From positions 175,221 to 239,220 of the forward strand of contig WGMX01000027.1 in the NCBI GenBank assembly GCA_016124855.1: DNA of 64,000 nt, written 5' to 3'. Of this stretch, positions 35,487-45,027 are shown piece by piece; position 1 is the stretch's first letter; each line of letters opens with the position of its first letter. Under the pieces are notes generated by a model. The model was not told the origin of the DNA, ran no database searches, and saw nothing but the letters and a program-made list of their open reading frames with translations. A program made the position numbers and the translations under genes. The stretch comes from Anaerolineaceae bacterium. Its GTDB lineage: Bacteria > Chloroflexota > Anaerolineae > Aggregatilineales > Phototrophicaceae.

Positions 35487-35513
35487 GTAGGGGACGCTTC
35501 GTGTGTCTCCTAC
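35487..35513. repeat. GTAGG palindrome between fusA and tuf
   Basis: GTAGGGGAC pairs with GTCTCCTAC (one G-T pair). There is no T-run, so it is not a good terminator; it belongs to the dispersed GTAGG palindrome family. Confidence 0.7.
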
Positions 35514-35561
35514 AGTCTCAAAAGTATCGTGAAATGTATCGCAGAAAAGGATTGAAAGACA

Positions 35562-36755
35562 ATGGCTAAGTTTGAACGTAACAAACCCCATGTCAATATC
35601 GGTACCATCGGTCACGTCGACCACGGCAAGACCACTCTGACCGCCACCATCACTAAAGTGTTGGCGCTGAAGGGTAAGGCCGAACGGATGAAGTATGACG
35701 ATATTGACAACGCGCCGGAAGAAAAGGCTCGTGGTATCACCATCAACATCCGTCACGTTGAATACGAAACGGACAAGCGCCACTACGCGCACGTTGACTG
35801 CCCCGGCCACCGTGACTATATCAAAAATATGATCACCGGTGCGGCGCAGATGGACGGCGCAATTTTGGTCGTGAGCGCACCAGACGGCCCAATGCCCCAG
35901 ACCCGTGAGCACGTTCTGCTTGCCCGTCAGGTAGAAGTGCCGGCGATGGTTGTGTTCCTGAACAAGATCGACCAAATGGACGATCCTGAACTGCTGGAAC
36001 TGGTCGAAATGGAATTGAGCGAACTGTTGGCGAGCTACAACTTCGCCGCTGATACCCCGATTGTTCGTGGTTCAGCCTTGATCGCGAACGAATCGAACAG
36101 CGAAGATCCGAATGCTCCCGAATACGCGCCCATCCTCAAGCTGATGGACACCGTTGACGAGTGGATCCCCACCCCTGTTCGTGAAACCGACAAGCCCTTC
36201 TTGATGCCCGTCGAAGACGTGTTCTCGATCAAGGGTCGTGGTACGGTTGTGACCGGTCGTGCGGAACGCGGCAGCCTGAAGAAGGGTGAGGAAATCGAAA
36301 TCATTGGTCTGCGCGATGAGACTATGAAGACTATCGTCACCGGTATCGAAATGTTCCACAAGGAACTTGAATCGGCTGACGCTGGTGACAACGCCGGTAT
36401 CTTGCTGCGCGGTATCACCCGTGAACAAATTGAACGTGGTATGGTTCTGGCCAAGCCCGGCAGCATCAAGCCGCACAAGAAGTTCATGAGCGAAGTGTAC
36501 GTTCTGAAGAAGGAAGAGGGCGGACGTCACAAGGCGTTCTTCCCCGGCTACCGTCCTCAGTTCTACATCCGCACCATGGATGTGACCGGTACCATCACCC
36601 TGCCTGAAGGCGTGGAAATGGTTATGCCCGGCGACAACGTGAACTTGGAAGTGGAATTGATCACCCCAGTGGCGTTGGAAAAGGGTTCTAAGTTTGCTAT
36701 CCGCGAAGGCGGTTTGACCGTCGGCGCTGGTGTCATCACCGAAGTTCTTAACTAA
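35562..36755 (+). CDS. tuf: Elongation factor Tu
   Basis: A 397-residue GTPase that delivers aminoacyl-tRNA to the ribosome. Motifs: GHVDHGKT (17-24), [12 protein letters not shown] (switch I), DCPGH (79-83) and NKID (134-137), where NKCD is the more common form. Domains II and III follow with [12 protein letters not shown] and [16 protein letters not shown]. It is the last gene of the str part, with a strong hairpin then rpsJ downstream. Confidence 0.98.
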   Translation: MAKFERNKPHVNIGTIGHVDHGKTTLTATITKVLALKGKAERMKYDDIDNAPEEKARGITINIRHVEYETDKRHYAHVDCPGHRDYIKNMITGAAQMDGAILVVSAPDGPMPQTREHVLLARQVEVPAMVVFLNKIDQMDDPELLELVEMELSELLASYNFAADTPIVRGSALIANESNSEDPNAPEYAPILKLMDTVDEWIPTPVRETDKPFLMPVEDVFSIKGRGTVVTGRAERGSLKKGEEIEIIGLRDETMKTIVTGIEMFHKELESADAGDNAGILLRGITREQIERGMVLAKPGSIKPHKKFMSEVYVLKKEEGGRHKAFFPGYRPQFYIRTMDVTGTITLPEGVEMVMPGDNVNLEVELITPVALEKGSKFAIREGGLTVGAGVITEVLN

Positions 36756-36789
36756 GAATACGGCCTGAACAAACAGTTGTGGACGTTTC

Positions 36790-36816
36790 TAGGGGTTTGC
36801 CAACGGCAAACCCCTA
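36790..36816. repeat. Long-stem palindrome between tuf and rpsJ
   Basis: An 11-bp perfect stem AGGGGTTTGCC/GGCAAACCCCT with an AAC loop, flanked by T and AC so that the whole reads TAGGGG...CCCCTA. It lacks a T-run. It is a member of the GTAGGG-type family and could modulate read-through into the S10 genes. Confidence 0.7.
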
Positions 36817-36869
36817 CTCAACCCTGAGTAATTAGGGGGAAACGGCAGCTAGGCCGACCCGAGGAAACT

Positions 36870-37175
36870 ATGGTTAGAAACAAAATTCGTATCTGGCTCA
36901 AGGCGTATGATCACCGTGTTTTGGATCAATCCGTACAGCGGATCGTCGAAACGGCGGAGCGTACCGGAGCCCGCGTAGTTGGTCCTGTACCGCTGCCGAC
37001 GCACATCGAGCGCTTCACTGTCGGACGCAGCCCGTATATTGATAAAGACTCGCAAGAGCATTTCGAAATTCGCACCCACAAGCGCTTGATTGATGTTCTC
37101 GACCCGGATAGCAAGACCATTGACGCGCTGATGCGTCTGAACTTGCCCGCTGGCGTGGACATTGTAGTGAAATAA
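36870..37175 (+). CDS. rpsJ: 30S ribosomal protein uS10
   Basis: A 30S head protein that also acts as NusE in antitermination. It is 101 residues, normal. Recognised by [34 protein letters not shown], and the C-terminal [15 protein letters not shown]. It is the first gene of the S10 section; the ribosome site is GAGGAA. Confidence 0.98.
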   Translation: MVRNKIRIWLKAYDHRVLDQSVQRIVETAERTGARVVGPVPLPTHIERFTVGRSPYIDKDSQEHFEIRTHKRLIDVLDPDSKTIDALMRLNLPAGVDIVVK

Positions 37176-37187
37176 GGGGCGAATGTG

Positions 37188-37826
37188 ATGAAGGGCATTA
37201 TAGGCAAAAAAGTAGGCATGACTCAAGTGTTTGACGATAACGGGAACGCCATTCCTGTGACCGTCATTCAGGCTGGCCCCTGCTACGTCACCCAAATCCG
37301 TACAGCGGATAAAGATGGCTATGTGGGCGTGCAGCTCGGCTACGGTGAGACCAAGCCGCAGCGCCTGACAAAAGGGCAACTGGGTCATCTGCAACGGAAC
37401 AGCCTACCGGCACTCAAGGTGCTGCGTGAGTTCCGCATCAAGAACGGCGAAGTCGCCGTGACTGAAGGGCAGACGATTAAGGCTGATGTGTTCGCTAAGG
37501 GCGAACGCGTCGACGTGGTTGGAACCAGCAAAGGTCGCGGTTTCGCCGGTGGTATCAAGCGGCATAACTTCAATCGCCAGCCCAAAACGCACGGTGCGTC
37601 TGACCGCACGCGCGCACCCGGTTCGGCAGGTTCGAACACTTACCCCGGTAAAACTTGGAAGGGCAAGCGCTTCCCCGGTCATATGGGCAGCGACCGTGTC
37701 ACAACCGAGAATCTGGAAGTGATCGTGGTGGATGCGGAACGTAACCTCCTCGCCGTGAGAGGTTCAATCCCCGGCACCAATGGCGGCATTGTTATCGTTA
37801 AGCCAGCGCGTCCGCGCCGCCGCTAA
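37188..37826 (+). CDS. rplC: 50S ribosomal protein uL3
   Basis: A large-subunit protein close to the peptidyl-transferase centre. It is 212 residues, starting [15 protein letters not shown]. The conserved [14 protein letters not shown] and [17 protein letters not shown] segments are present. A GTG codon lies directly before the ATG chosen here; the ATG has better spacing (8 nt) to the GGGG site and gives the family's usual first residues. Confidence 0.98.
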   Translation: MKGIIGKKVGMTQVFDDNGNAIPVTVIQAGPCYVTQIRTADKDGYVGVQLGYGETKPQRLTKGQLGHLQRNSLPALKVLREFRIKNGEVAVTEGQTIKADVFAKGERVDVVGTSKGRGFAGGIKRHNFNRQPKTHGASDRTRAPGSAGSNTYPGKTWKGKRFPGHMGSDRVTTENLEVIVVDAERNLLAVRGSIPGTNGGIVIVKPARPRRR

Positions 37827-37843
37827 TTGGGAGGAGTAGAGTC

Positions 37844-38479
37844 ATGAAGGTTCCAGTTTTGAATGTAAGCGGCAAAGAGATTAATCAAATTGATCTGCCA
37901 GCCGATATTTTTGAAGTCGAGATTAACACCGGGTTGATGCATCAGGCTTATGTGCGCCAGATGGCAAACGCCCGCTTGGGTACACACAAGACACAAAAGC
38001 GTGCTGATGTCAGCCGTACCAGTGCCAAGTGGTACCGCCAAAAAGGTACAGGTCGTGCCCGTCACGGCGCACGGAACGCAACCCAGTTTGTGGGTGGTGG
38101 TCGTCCGAAGGGGCCTGTGCCGCACAAATACACCAAGGATATGCCGCGTAAGATGCGTCAGCAAGCTATTCGCTGTGCATTGAGCGCCCTGCTGCGCGAC
38201 GAACAACTGGTCTTTGTCGATAGCTTGAGCCTTGAGGCTCCAAAGACTAAAGACATGCGCCAGATGTTGGACGCGGTAGCGGGCAAGGGAAATAAGGCTT
38301 TGGTGCTCATTCCTGTGGGCGCGAACGAGAATGTCGTCAACAGCATCCACAACTTGGGTGATGCTCATGTCCTGCGTGTGAATTACTTGAACATGCGTGA
38401 TCTGTTGCAATACGACCGCGTTGTCGTGCCGCTGGATGCGCTGGAAGTCATTAAGAGCCTCTGGGGGCAAGTAAGTTAA
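37844..38479 (+). CDS. rplD: 50S ribosomal protein uL4
   Basis: A large-subunit exit-tunnel protein; in E. coli it represses the S10 operon by attenuation. It is 211 residues with the tunnel loop signature [20 protein letters not shown] (about 63-82) and [20 protein letters not shown]. The macrolide-relevant loop residues look wild type. rplW starts 2 nt after it, so they are translationally coupled. Confidence 0.98.
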   Translation: MKVPVLNVSGKEINQIDLPADIFEVEINTGLMHQAYVRQMANARLGTHKTQKRADVSRTSAKWYRQKGTGRARHGARNATQFVGGGRPKGPVPHKYTKDMPRKMRQQAIRCALSALLRDEQLVFVDSLSLEAPKTKDMRQMLDAVAGKGNKALVLIPVGANENVVNSIHNLGDAHVLRVNYLNMRDLLQYDRVVVPLDALEVIKSLWGQVS

Positions 38480-38481
38480 TC

Positions 38482-38778
38482 ATGGCTGAATTACATATTT
38501 ATGATGTGCTGCGCCGTCCGGTTGTCAGCGAAAAAACGGCAGTCATGACAGACGAACAAAATCAGTACGTCTTTGAAGTTGCCGATGAAGCCAACAAAAT
38601 CCAGATCAAGGAAGCCGTTGAGGTGATCTTTGAGGTGGAAGTTGTAAAAGTCAACACGATGGTGGTGCCCGCGAAGCGCGGTCGTCGTGGCCGTAACTGG
38701 TATTTGCGTTCGAAGCAGTGGAAGAAAGCTGTTGTGACGCTCGCAAAAGACCAGACGATTGAATTGTTCAACACCTAA
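38482..38778 (+). CDS. rplW: 50S ribosomal protein uL23
   Basis: A protein at the nascent-chain exit that docks SRP and trigger factor. It is 98 residues, with YDVLRRPVVSEKTAVM at the start and KVNTMVVPAKRGRRGRNWYL as the 23S-binding extension. It starts 2 nt after rplD. Confidence 0.97.
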   Translation: MAELHIYDVLRRPVVSEKTAVMTDEQNQYVFEVADEANKIQIKEAVEVIFEVEVVKVNTMVVPAKRGRRGRNWYLRSKQWKKAVVTLAKDQTIELFNT

Positions 38779-38787
38779 GGTGACAAG

Positions 38788-39621
38788 ATGGCCGTAAAAG
38801 TTTACAAGCCCACCTCGGCAGGCCGCCGGGGGATGACGGGCCACAGTTTTGAGGAAATTACCAAGTCGAAGCCCCAGCGTTCGTTGACGGAAGCCATTCG
38901 TAAGCGCGGCGGTCGTAACAATACGGGGCGAGTGACTGTCCGTCACCGTGGTGGTGGACACAAGCGCCGTTATCGTATTATCGACTTCAAGCGTGATAAG
39001 TTTGACTTCGCCGCTCAGGTGGTTTCGGTCGAATACGATCCGAACCGCTCAGCCCGTATTGCTTTACTGGAATACGAAGACGGTGAAAAGCGTTATATCA
39101 TTGCGCCGCTGGGTTTGAAGGTCGGTGACCGTGTCGCGAATGGCGAACTTTCGCAGCTTCGCGTCGGTGACTCGCTGGAAATCCGTGATATTCCGGTCGG
39201 TACGACGATCCACAATATTGAACTGCTGCCCGGTAAGGGTGGTCAATTGGTTCGTTCGGCTGGCAGCTCGGCGCAGTTGTTGGCAAAAGAAGGTAAGTAC
39301 GCACAGGTGCGTATGCCGAGTGGTGAGACTCGCCTGATTAGCGAACGCTGCATGGCAACGATTGGTCAGGTTGGCAACACCGATCACGGTAACGTTAACT
39401 TGGGTAAAGCCGGTCGCAAGCGCTGGATGGGTATCCGCCCGACCGTGCGCGGTAGCGCGATGGATCCCGGAAGCCATCCACATGGTGGTGGTGAAGGTCG
39501 TTCGCCCATCGGTATGCCCGGCCCGAAGACCCCTTGGGGTAAGCCGGCTATGGGTAAGAAGACGCGTGTCAACCGTCGTACTGATAAGTTCATTGTCCGT
39601 CGCCGCGGTAAAGGCCGTTGA
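38788..39621 (+). CDS. rplB: 50S ribosomal protein uL2
   Basis: A conserved 23S rRNA protein needed for subunit joining and peptidyl transfer. It is 277 residues. Key features: [17 protein letters not shown] near residue 50 and H230 in [14 protein letters not shown], the equivalent of E. coli H229. Downstream a 7-nt-repeat stretch of about 75 nt separates it from rpsS, an unusual interruption in this gene string. Confidence 0.98.
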   Translation: MAVKVYKPTSAGRRGMTGHSFEEITKSKPQRSLTEAIRKRGGRNNTGRVTVRHRGGGHKRRYRIIDFKRDKFDFAAQVVSVEYDPNRSARIALLEYEDGEKRYIIAPLGLKVGDRVANGELSQLRVGDSLEIRDIPVGTTIHNIELLPGKGGQLVRSAGSSAQLLAKEGKYAQVRMPSGETRLISERCMATIGQVGNTDHGNVNLGKAGRKRWMGIRPTVRGSAMDPGSHPHGGGEGRSPIGMPGPKTPWGKPAMGKKTRVNRRTDKFIVRRRGKGR

Positions 39622-39624
39622 TTT

Positions 39625-39698
39625 AGTGCTGAGTACTGAGTCACGAGTACCGAGCAAGTCTCATACGTACTCGGCACTCGGCACTTGGTACTCGTAAC
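39625..39698. repeat. Degenerate 7-nt repeats (AGTACTG/AGTGCCG type) between rplB and rpsS
   Basis: AGTGCTG-AGTACTG-AGTCACG-AGTACCG in one orientation is followed by GTACTCG-GCACTCG-GCACTTG-GTACTCG in the other. The halves are inverted copies, so the RNA could fold into a long hairpin inside the ribosomal transcript. Confidence 0.8.
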
Positions 39699-39715
39699 TA
39701 ACGAGGAAATAGAGT

Positions 39716-39988
39716 ATGTCGCGTTCATTGAAAAAAGGGCCTTTCATAAGCCCCAAGCTGCTCAAAAAAGTTGAGAAGCTGAATGATGAAAATAAGAAAG
39801 CCGTCATCCGTACTTGGAGCCGTGCCAGCACGATCTTCCCGCAAATGGTAGGACATACCATTGCGGTACACGATGGCCGCCGCCATGTGCCGATCTACGT
39901 CACCGAAAACATGGTGGGTCATAAACTGGGTGAGTTCGCGCCAACGCGTACTTATCGAGGCCACCTTGTTGAGAAGAAGGTTAAGTAA
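39716..39988 (+). CDS. rpsS: 30S ribosomal protein uS19
   Basis: A 30S head protein contacting A- and P-site tRNA. It is 90 residues: [20 protein letters not shown], then [36 protein letters not shown]. It is preceded by GAGGAA and by the repeat insertion after rplB. Confidence 0.98.
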   Translation: MSRSLKKGPFISPKLLKKVEKLNDENKKAVIRTWSRASTIFPQMVGHTIAVHDGRRHVPIYVTENMVGHKLGEFAPTRTYRGHLVEKKVK

Positions 39989-39999
39989 GGGGTAATGAA

Positions 40000-40338
40000 A
40001 TGAAGGTACAGTCGAAAGCATCTTATCTCTCAATTTCGCCCCAGAAGATTCGCCTCGTGTGTGACAAAGTGCGCGGCATGGGTGCCAAGCAGGCAGTGAC
40101 CGTACTGCAATTCATGCCTCAAAAGGGCGCTGAATTCGTACAAAAGACACTCCAGTCAGCGATTGCGAATGCTGAAAATAACTACGATTTGAATCCCGAT
40201 AATCTGGTGGTTGAGACGATTTACGCGGGTGATGGTCCGCGCCTTAAGCGCATGAAAGCTGGCGCTCGTGGTCGTTCAAAGCCGCGAGTCAAGCGCACAT
40301 CGCACTTGACGGTTGTTCTCAACGAGCGAGAGGAATAA
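40000..40338 (+). CDS. rplV: 50S ribosomal protein uL22
   Basis: A large-subunit protein whose beta-hairpin lines the exit tunnel. It is 112 residues: SKASYLSISPQKIRLVCDKV at the start and the hairpin region DGPRLKRMKAGARGRSKPRV followed by RTSHLTVVL. It starts 11 nt after rpsS, and rpsC follows after 3 nt. Confidence 0.98.
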   Translation: MKVQSKASYLSISPQKIRLVCDKVRGMGAKQAVTVLQFMPQKGAEFVQKTLQSAIANAENNYDLNPDNLVVETIYAGDGPRLKRMKAGARGRSKPRVKRTSHLTVVLNEREE

Positions 40339-40341
40339 CAC

Positions 40342-41016
40342 ATGGGTCGCAAGATACATCCAATCGGTTTCCGGTTAAAGATTACTCGTGACTGGGACGC
40401 GCGTTGGTACGCTGAAGGTGGCAAATATCGTGATTTGCTGCAAGAAGATTTCAAGATTCGCCGCTTCGTAAAGAAGTTGGGTCTGCGTGCCGGTGTTTCT
40501 CGCATCGAGATTGAACGTTACCCGAACCAACTGCTGGTCAATATCCACACCGCCAAGCCGGGTATTCTCATCGGGCGTAAGGGTGAAGCGGTTAAAGATC
40601 TGCGTACAGGCATCGAAGCCATGACCGATAAGAAGGTCAAGGTTGAAGTCACCGAGATCGAGAAGCCAGATCTCGACCCGATTTTGGTCGCCGAGAATAT
40701 CGTTGACCAGTTGGAACGCCGTATTGGTCACAGCCGCGCGATGAAGCGTGCGATCAGCCAAGCGATGCGTCAGGGTGCGCAGGGCATCAAGATTGAAGTC
40801 GCCGGTCGTTTGGCGGGTGGCGATATGGCTCGCCGTGAATGGGCAAGCGAAGGCCGTGTGCCTCGTTCGTCACTGCGGTCAGACCTTGATTATGGTACGG
40901 CTGAAGCGTTGACGACCTTCGGACGTATCGGTGTGAAGGTCTGGATTTATAAGGGTGAGATTCTGAAGCAGGAAGACAAACCTGAACCGAAGAAAGACGT
41001 ATACGTAACACCGTAA
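40342..41016 (+). CDS. rpsC: 30S ribosomal protein uS3
   Basis: A protein of the mRNA entry channel with helicase-linked function. It is 224 residues, with a KH domain GxxG loop (PGILIGRKGEAVKDL, about 72-86) and the C-terminal domain MKRAISQAMRQGAQGIKIEV, GRLAGGDMARREW. It is followed by a second 7-nt-repeat insertion before rplP. Confidence 0.98.
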   Translation: MGRKIHPIGFRLKITRDWDARWYAEGGKYRDLLQEDFKIRRFVKKLGLRAGVSRIEIERYPNQLLVNIHTAKPGILIGRKGEAVKDLRTGIEAMTDKKVKVEVTEIEKPDLDPILVAENIVDQLERRIGHSRAMKRAISQAMRQGAQGIKIEVAGRLAGGDMARREWASEGRVPRSSLRSDLDYGTAEALTTFGRIGVKVWIYKGEILKQEDKPEPKKDVYVTP

Positions 41017-41017
41017 T

Positions 41018-41095
41018 AGTCACCAGTCTACAGTCGCCAGTCATCAGCTTTTGAAGGCTGGAAGCTGGAGACTATAAGCTGACGACTAGACTAGG
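41018..41095. repeat. Degenerate 7-nt repeats between rpsC and rplP
   Basis: CAGTCTA-CAGTCGC-CAGTCAT-CAGC units switch to TGAAGGC-TGGAAGC-TGGAGAC-TATAAGC-TGACGAC, all with a period of seven. It is inside an otherwise tight operon and contains no gene. Confidence 0.8.
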
Positions 41096-41105
41096 ATAAG
41101 TAATT

Positions 41106-41549
41106 ATGTTAATGCCAAAGCGTATGAAATACCGCAAACAACAACGCGGTAACATGAAGGGCAAGGCCACTCGCGGAAACGTCGTTTCCTTCGGTGAATA
41201 TGGTTTGCAGGCATTAGAACCGATATGGTTGACTGCCCGCCAGATCGAAGCGGCTCGTAAAGCGATGGTGCGCTTCACCAAGCGTCGTGGTAAGGTGTGG
41301 ATCCGTGTGTTCCCCGACAAGCCATACACGCAAAAAGCTGCTGAAACCCGTATGGGCAGCGGTAAAGGTAATGTTGAGTATTATGTGGCTGTTGTGCGAC
41401 CGGGGCATGTGCTGTTCGAAATGGGCGGCGTAACCGAAGAAGATGCGAAGGAAGCCCTGCGTCTAGCCGCGTTCAAGCTGCCGATCAAGACCAAGATGGT
41501 TCGCCGCTATGATCCGATTTCAGGGCAGGAGGTCAAGTTAGAGTCATGA
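41106..41549 (+). CDS. rplP: 50S ribosomal protein uL16
   Basis: A large-subunit protein needed for A-site tRNA accommodation. It is 147 residues, with [20 protein letters not shown], the [20 protein letters not shown] helix region and [16 protein letters not shown], a conserved loop near the CCA end. Its last codons overlap the rpmC start by 4 nt (ATGA). Confidence 0.98.
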   Translation: MLMPKRMKYRKQQRGNMKGKATRGNVVSFGEYGLQALEPIWLTARQIEAARKAMVRFTKRRGKVWIRVFPDKPYTQKAAETRMGSGKGNVEYYVAVVRPGHVLFEMGGVTEEDAKEALRLAAFKLPIKTKMVRRYDPISGQEVKLES

Positions 41550-41761
41550 AATCCAGAGAAATTCGTGAGATGACCACCGAGGAAATCCTCAATGCCGTGG
41601 AAGACAGCCGGGAAGCATTGTTCAACTTTCGCTTCCAAAAAGCTTCCGGACAGTTGGAAGATGAAAGTGCGCCGACTCGTACACGGCGTGAGATCGCGCG
41701 GATGAAGACGATTTTGCGCGAACGTGAGTTGGCTAAGAATGTAGCCGGTAAGGGAAACTAG
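41546..41761 (+). CDS. rpmC: 50S ribosomal protein uL29
   Basis: A small two-helix protein at the tunnel exit. It is 71 residues: [35 protein letters not shown], then [15 protein letters not shown]. It overlaps rplP by ATGA, which indicates coupled translation, and rpsQ starts 2 nt after it. Confidence 0.97.
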   Translation: MKSREIREMTTEEILNAVEDSREALFNFRFQKASGQLEDESAPTRTRREIARMKTILRERELAKNVAGKGN

Positions 41762-41763
41762 TC

Positions 41764-42087
41764 ATGGCGAATGATCGTCGGCGGCTGATTGGCCGCGTAA
41801 CAAGCGACAAGATGGAAAAGACGGTGGTGGTGGAAATTGAACGCCGCAAGATGCACCGTGTTTACAAGAAGGTTATTAAGTCTACCAAGAAAGTCTACGC
41901 CCACGACGAAACCAATGCGATTGAAGTTGGGTCGGTGGTGCAGGTCGTAGAGAGCAAGCCGCTGAGCAAGACCAAGCGGTGGGTGGTGGAACAGGTTCTG
42001 GAAACCCCCGGTGGGCGTGTCTTGCAGCCTATTAGTGGTGACGTCGATGTTGAACCGGCGGCGACCGAAGGCGAGGCCGAGTCATGA
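41764..42087 (+). CDS. rpsQ: 30S ribosomal protein uS17
   Basis: A 16S rRNA-binding OB-fold protein. It is 107 residues against about 84 in E. coli. The core ([56 protein letters not shown]) is standard, and the extra 20-25 residues form an acidic C-terminal tail ending EGEAES. It overlaps rplN by 4 nt. Confidence 0.97.
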   Translation: MANDRRRLIGRVTSDKMEKTVVVEIERRKMHRVYKKVIKSTKKVYAHDETNAIEVGSVVQVVESKPLSKTKRWVVEQVLETPGGRVLQPISGDVDVEPAATEGEAES

Positions 42088-42455
42088 TCCAGAATGAATC
42101 GCGTTTAGTAGTCGCTGACAACAGCGGTGCGCGTGAATTGTTGGTGATCCGGTTGTTGGGCGGTTCCTTCCGCAAATATGCCGGTGTTGGTGACATTGTG
42201 GTTGGCACTGTTAAAGTCGCCAGCACCGATGGCAATGTGAAGAAAAGTGAAGTGGTGAAGGCGGTTATCGTCCGCACCGCGAAAGAATATCGTCGCAGCG
42301 ACGGCTCATACATCAAGTTTGATGATAATGCGGCTGTGCTGCTGGCGGAAGATATGGAAAACCCACGCGGTACGCGCGTGTTTGGCCCGGTTGCGCGTGA
42401 ACTGCGCGAAAAAGGCTTCCTGAAGATTGTCTCGCTCGCGCCGGAAACGCTGTAG
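42084..42455 (+). CDS. rplN: 50S ribosomal protein uL14
   Basis: A 50S protein at the subunit interface and binding site of the silencing factor RsfS. It is 123 residues, normal: [44 protein letters not shown], and [20 protein letters not shown]. It opens the spc section and is joined to rpsQ by an ATGA overlap rather than an independent promoter. Confidence 0.98.
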   Translation: MIQNESRLVVADNSGARELLVIRLLGGSFRKYAGVGDIVVGTVKVASTDGNVKKSEVVKAVIVRTAKEYRRSDGSYIKFDDNAAVLLAEDMENPRGTRVFGPVARELREKGFLKIVSLAPETL

Positions 42456-42475
42456 GGTTGGGGAGTTAAGGCATT

Positions 42476-42799
42476 ATGCAACGGATAAAGAAGGGCGACA
42501 CCGTAGAAGTGATCGCCGGTAAAGACCTTGGCGAACGCGGCGAAGTTGTCACCGTGATGGTCAAAGATGACCATGTGGTGGTGGGCGGCGTGAACGTAGG
42601 TAAGAAACATGAGAAGGCCAAGCAGGTTGGCAGCCGTCAAATTCCAGCACAGATTTTGGAATTCAACGCACCGCTGCACATCTCGAACGTGATGTTGGTT
42701 TGCCCGTCGTGCGATAAAGCGACACGCGTAGGCTTCCGCTTCACGGATGATGGTCGTAAAGTTCGCTTCTGCAAGGCTTGCGATACGGATATTGATTAA
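42476..42799 (+). CDS. rplX: 50S ribosomal protein uL24 with zinc-ribbon
   Basis: An assembly-initiator protein of the large subunit. It is 107 residues with a KOW motif (KKGDTVEVIAGKDLGERGEV) and a C-terminal four-Cys zinc-binding site: C76/C79 (CPSC) and C99/C102 (CKAC). This is the zinc-binding form of uL24 seen in several phyla. Confidence 0.97.
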   Translation: MQRIKKGDTVEVIAGKDLGERGEVVTVMVKDDHVVVGGVNVGKKHEKAKQVGSRQIPAQILEFNAPLHISNVMLVCPSCDKATRVGFRFTDDGRKVRFCKACDTDID

Positions 42800-42817
42800 A
42801 ACAGGAGCGAATGAGTA

Positions 42818-43363
42818 ATGGCTACACCGATTTTGCAAGCGCGATATAAGGACGAAGTCGTCCAAGCGCTGATGGATGAATTTAAGTACAAGAATATCAT
42901 GGAAGTCCCGCGCGTTCAGAAGGTGGTTGTTAACATCGGTCTGGGCGAGGCGAACGAAAACCCCAAGCTGCTCGACGGCGCGGTTGAAGATTTGCGGCTC
43001 ATTACCGGGCAGCAGCCGATTATCACCAAGTCGAAGAAAAGCATCGCGACCTTTAAGCTCCGCGAAGACCGTGCCATCGGTATGAAGGTGACGATTCGGG
43101 GTGAACGGATGTGGTCGCTGCTCGACCGGTTAGTAAATATTGCCCTCCCCCGTGTTCGTGACTTCCGGGGTGTGCCTTCCAAGATGGATGGGCGTGGCAA
43201 TTACACCTTGGGTTTGCGTGAACAGTTGATGTTCGCTGAAATCCAGTATGACAAAATTGATAAAGTTCGCGGCATGGAAATCACCATCGTGACTTCGGCC
43301 AAGACGGATGAAGAAGGCCGCCGCTTGCTCAAGCTGCTCGGGATGCCGTTTAAAGAGAATTAG
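42818..43363 (+). CDS. rplE: 50S ribosomal protein uL5
   Basis: A 5S rRNA-binding protein of the central protuberance. It is 181 residues: [60 protein letters not shown] and [16 protein letters not shown]. It precedes rpsN by 11 nt. Confidence 0.98.
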   Translation: MATPILQARYKDEVVQALMDEFKYKNIMEVPRVQKVVVNIGLGEANENPKLLDGAVEDLRLITGQQPIITKSKKSIATFKLREDRAIGMKVTIRGERMWSLLDRLVNIALPRVRDFRGVPSKMDGRGNYTLGLREQLMFAEIQYDKIDKVRGMEITIVTSAKTDEEGRRLLKLLGMPFKEN

Positions 43364-43374
43364 GACAGAGAACA

Positions 43375-43581
43375 ATGTCGAAAAGATCAATGGTCGCCCG
43401 TGAAACACGGCGCAAGTTCAAGACCCGCGTCCGCAACCGCTGCCAGTTCGTCGACCCGAACTCAGGCAAAGTATGTGGCCGCCCACGCGGTTACATCAGC
43501 CGTTTCGGTCTGTGCCGCATTCATTTTCGTGAGATGTCACTCCAGGGAAAAATCCCCGGTGTTGTGAAGTCGAGCTGGTAG
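43375..43581 (+). CDS. rpsN: 30S ribosomal protein uS14, atypical zinc-type
   Basis: A 30S head protein of 68 residues. It is the short zinc-type uS14 by length, [20 protein letters not shown] core and the IPGVVKSSW end. The metal site is unusual: the first two Cys are C23 and C34, separated by ten residues instead of two, and the fourth ligand position is H50 (C47-x2-H50) instead of Cys. Whether zinc is still bound is uncertain. Gene order is standard. Confidence 0.95.
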   Translation: MSKRSMVARETRRKFKTRVRNRCQFVDPNSGKVCGRPRGYISRFGLCRIHFREMSLQGKIPGVVKSSW

Positions 43582-43591
43582 GGGGAAACGC

Positions 43592-43996
43592 ATGATTACC
43601 GATCCAGTTGGAGATATGCTGACGCGCATCCGGAACGCACTACTTATTGGGCGTACCGAGGTCGATGTTCCGCTGTCGAAAATTAAAGTAGAGATTGCCC
43701 GCATTTTACAATCTGAGGGCTATATCGAGAGTTATACGGTTGGCGAAGAAAAACCCGCCCCGATGATTCACATCACGTTGAAGTACTATGGTGCGCGACG
43801 TGAACGCCGTCCAGTCATTACCCATCTTGAACGGGTGAGCAAGCCCGGTCGCCGGGTGTACAGCCCACGCCAAGAACTGCCTCGCGTGATGAGCGGCATG
43901 GGTATCGCTATCGTAACCACACCGAAAGGCGTAATGACAGCCCAGCAGGCCCGCCGTGAAGGCGTTGGCGGCGAAGTGCTGTGTTACGTGTGGTAA
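43592..43996 (+). CDS. rpsH: 30S ribosomal protein uS8
   Basis: A 16S platform protein; in E. coli it is the spc-operon repressor. It is 134 residues: ITDPVGDMLTRIRNALLIGR, ISRVSKPGRR-type sequence (LERVSKPGRRVYSPRQELPR), and the C-terminal STPKGVMT-like segment (TTPKGVMTAQQARREGVGGE). It starts 10 nt after rpsN. Confidence 0.98.
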   Translation: MITDPVGDMLTRIRNALLIGRTEVDVPLSKIKVEIARILQSEGYIESYTVGEEKPAPMIHITLKYYGARRERRPVITHLERVSKPGRRVYSPRQELPRVMSGMGIAIVTTPKGVMTAQQARREGVGGEVLCYVW

Positions 43997-44008
43997 GGGA
44001 GGAATATT

Positions 44009-44554
44009 ATGTCCCGTATTGGTAAGAAACCGATAACCCTTCCAGCGAAGGTGACCGCCACCATAAATGGCACCGATGTAACCGTCAAAGGGCCTAAGGG
44101 CGAAATGACACTGCCGCTGCCGCCAGACATGACGGTTAAACAAGAAGGCAATGAACTGATTGTCGAACGCCCCAGCGATTCTCGTAACCATCGTGCGCTG
44201 CACGGTTTGACTCGTGCGCTGCTGGCGAACAATGTCAACGGTGTGTCCAACGGCTTCCGCCGCACGCTGAAGGTTGAAGGCGTCGGTTATAACGGTGATG
44301 TTCGTGGCAAAGACCTCGTCATGAAGGTGGGGTATTCGCACGAAGTGGTCATTAATCCACCGCCGGGAATCACCTTCTCGACGGAAGACAAAGGTACTAC
44401 CATCCATATTGATGGTACGGATAAGCAGTTGATCGGGCAGGTGGCTGCCAACATTCGCGAACTGCGTCCGCCGGAACCCTATTTGGGCAAGGGCGTGCGT
44501 TACAGCGATGAAGTCATCCGCCGCAAGGCTGGTAAAGCTGGTAAGGCTAAGTAA
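44009..44554 (+). CDS. rplF: 50S ribosomal protein uL6
   Basis: A large-subunit protein near the factor-binding site. It is 181 residues with two related domains: SRIGKKPITLPAKVTATING, HRALHGLTRALLANNVNGVS, and the conserved KGVRYSDEVIRRKAGKAGKA end. It is followed by an 86-nt gap with 7-nt repeats before rplR. Confidence 0.98.
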   Translation: MSRIGKKPITLPAKVTATINGTDVTVKGPKGEMTLPLPPDMTVKQEGNELIVERPSDSRNHRALHGLTRALLANNVNGVSNGFRRTLKVEGVGYNGDVRGKDLVMKVGYSHEVVINPPPGITFSTEDKGTTIHIDGTDKQLIGQVAANIRELRPPEPYLGKGVRYSDEVIRRKAGKAGKAK

Positions 44555-44587
44555 AGTACTGAGTGCCGAGTACTGAGTACTGAGTAA
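44555..44587. repeat. Degenerate 7-nt repeats between rplF and rplR
   Basis: AGTACTG-AGTGCCG-AGTACTG-AGTACTG-AGTAAAT follows directly after the rplF stop codon, exactly in register of seven. Confidence 0.85.
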
Positions 44588-44640
44588 ATACACTTTATTC
44601 AGATGCCCGGTAAGGTACTTGAAACTAAGGAAATTGAGAG

Positions 44641-45012
44641 ATGGCAACACTATCACAAAAAAAGACTGCTTCCCGTGACCGTCGCCACCGACGGGTACGT
44701 GCTAAAGTGAAGGGCACGCCACAGCGTCCTCGCTTGAATGTTTATCGCAGCCTTGAGAATATTTTTGCTCAGGTGATCGATGATATTGATGGCAAAACGT
44801 TGGTTTCAGCCTCGACTATTGATCGAGAAGTGGCGAAGGAAATCAGCGACAAAAATAAGGTGGACTCGGCTAAGATCGTCGGCAAAATTCTGGCCGAACG
44901 CGCGAAGGGTGCCGGGATTACAACAGTAGTTTTCGACCGGGGTGGCTACCGTTATCATGGTCGCGTGGCCGCACTGGCTGAAGGCGCTCGTGAGGGCGGC
45001 TTAGAATTTTAA
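44641..45012 (+). CDS. rplR: 50S ribosomal protein uL18
   Basis: A 5S rRNA-binding protein. It is 123 residues: [37 protein letters not shown], and [20 protein letters not shown] near the end. It is slightly separated from rplF by a repeat stretch. Confidence 0.98.
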   Translation: MATLSQKKTASRDRRHRRVRAKVKGTPQRPRLNVYRSLENIFAQVIDDIDGKTLVSASTIDREVAKEISDKNKVDSAKIVGKILAERAKGAGITTVVFDRGGYRYHGRVAALAEGAREGGLEF

Positions 45013-45027
45013 GGGCTGGAGTAAAAA

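Noticed and set aside
34563..35975. A 470-codon open frame on the minus strand opposite fusA and tuf
   Set aside because: It lies entirely antisense to two strongly conserved genes, has His/Thr/Asn-rich composition typical of a shadow frame, and resembles no family.
39625..39698. Inverted 7-mer repeats considered as an intrinsic terminator between rplB and rpsS
   Set aside because: There is no T-run, and the downstream genes rpsS onward have no evident separate promoter; termination here would silence essential genes.
42032..42865. A 277-codon open frame on the minus strand opposite rplN and rplX
   Set aside because: It is an antisense shadow of confirmed genes with no recognisable motifs.
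43706..44656. A 316-codon open frame on the minus strand opposite rpsH and rplF
   Set aside because: It is an antisense shadow of confirmed ribosomal genes; no ribosome site or recognisable domain.
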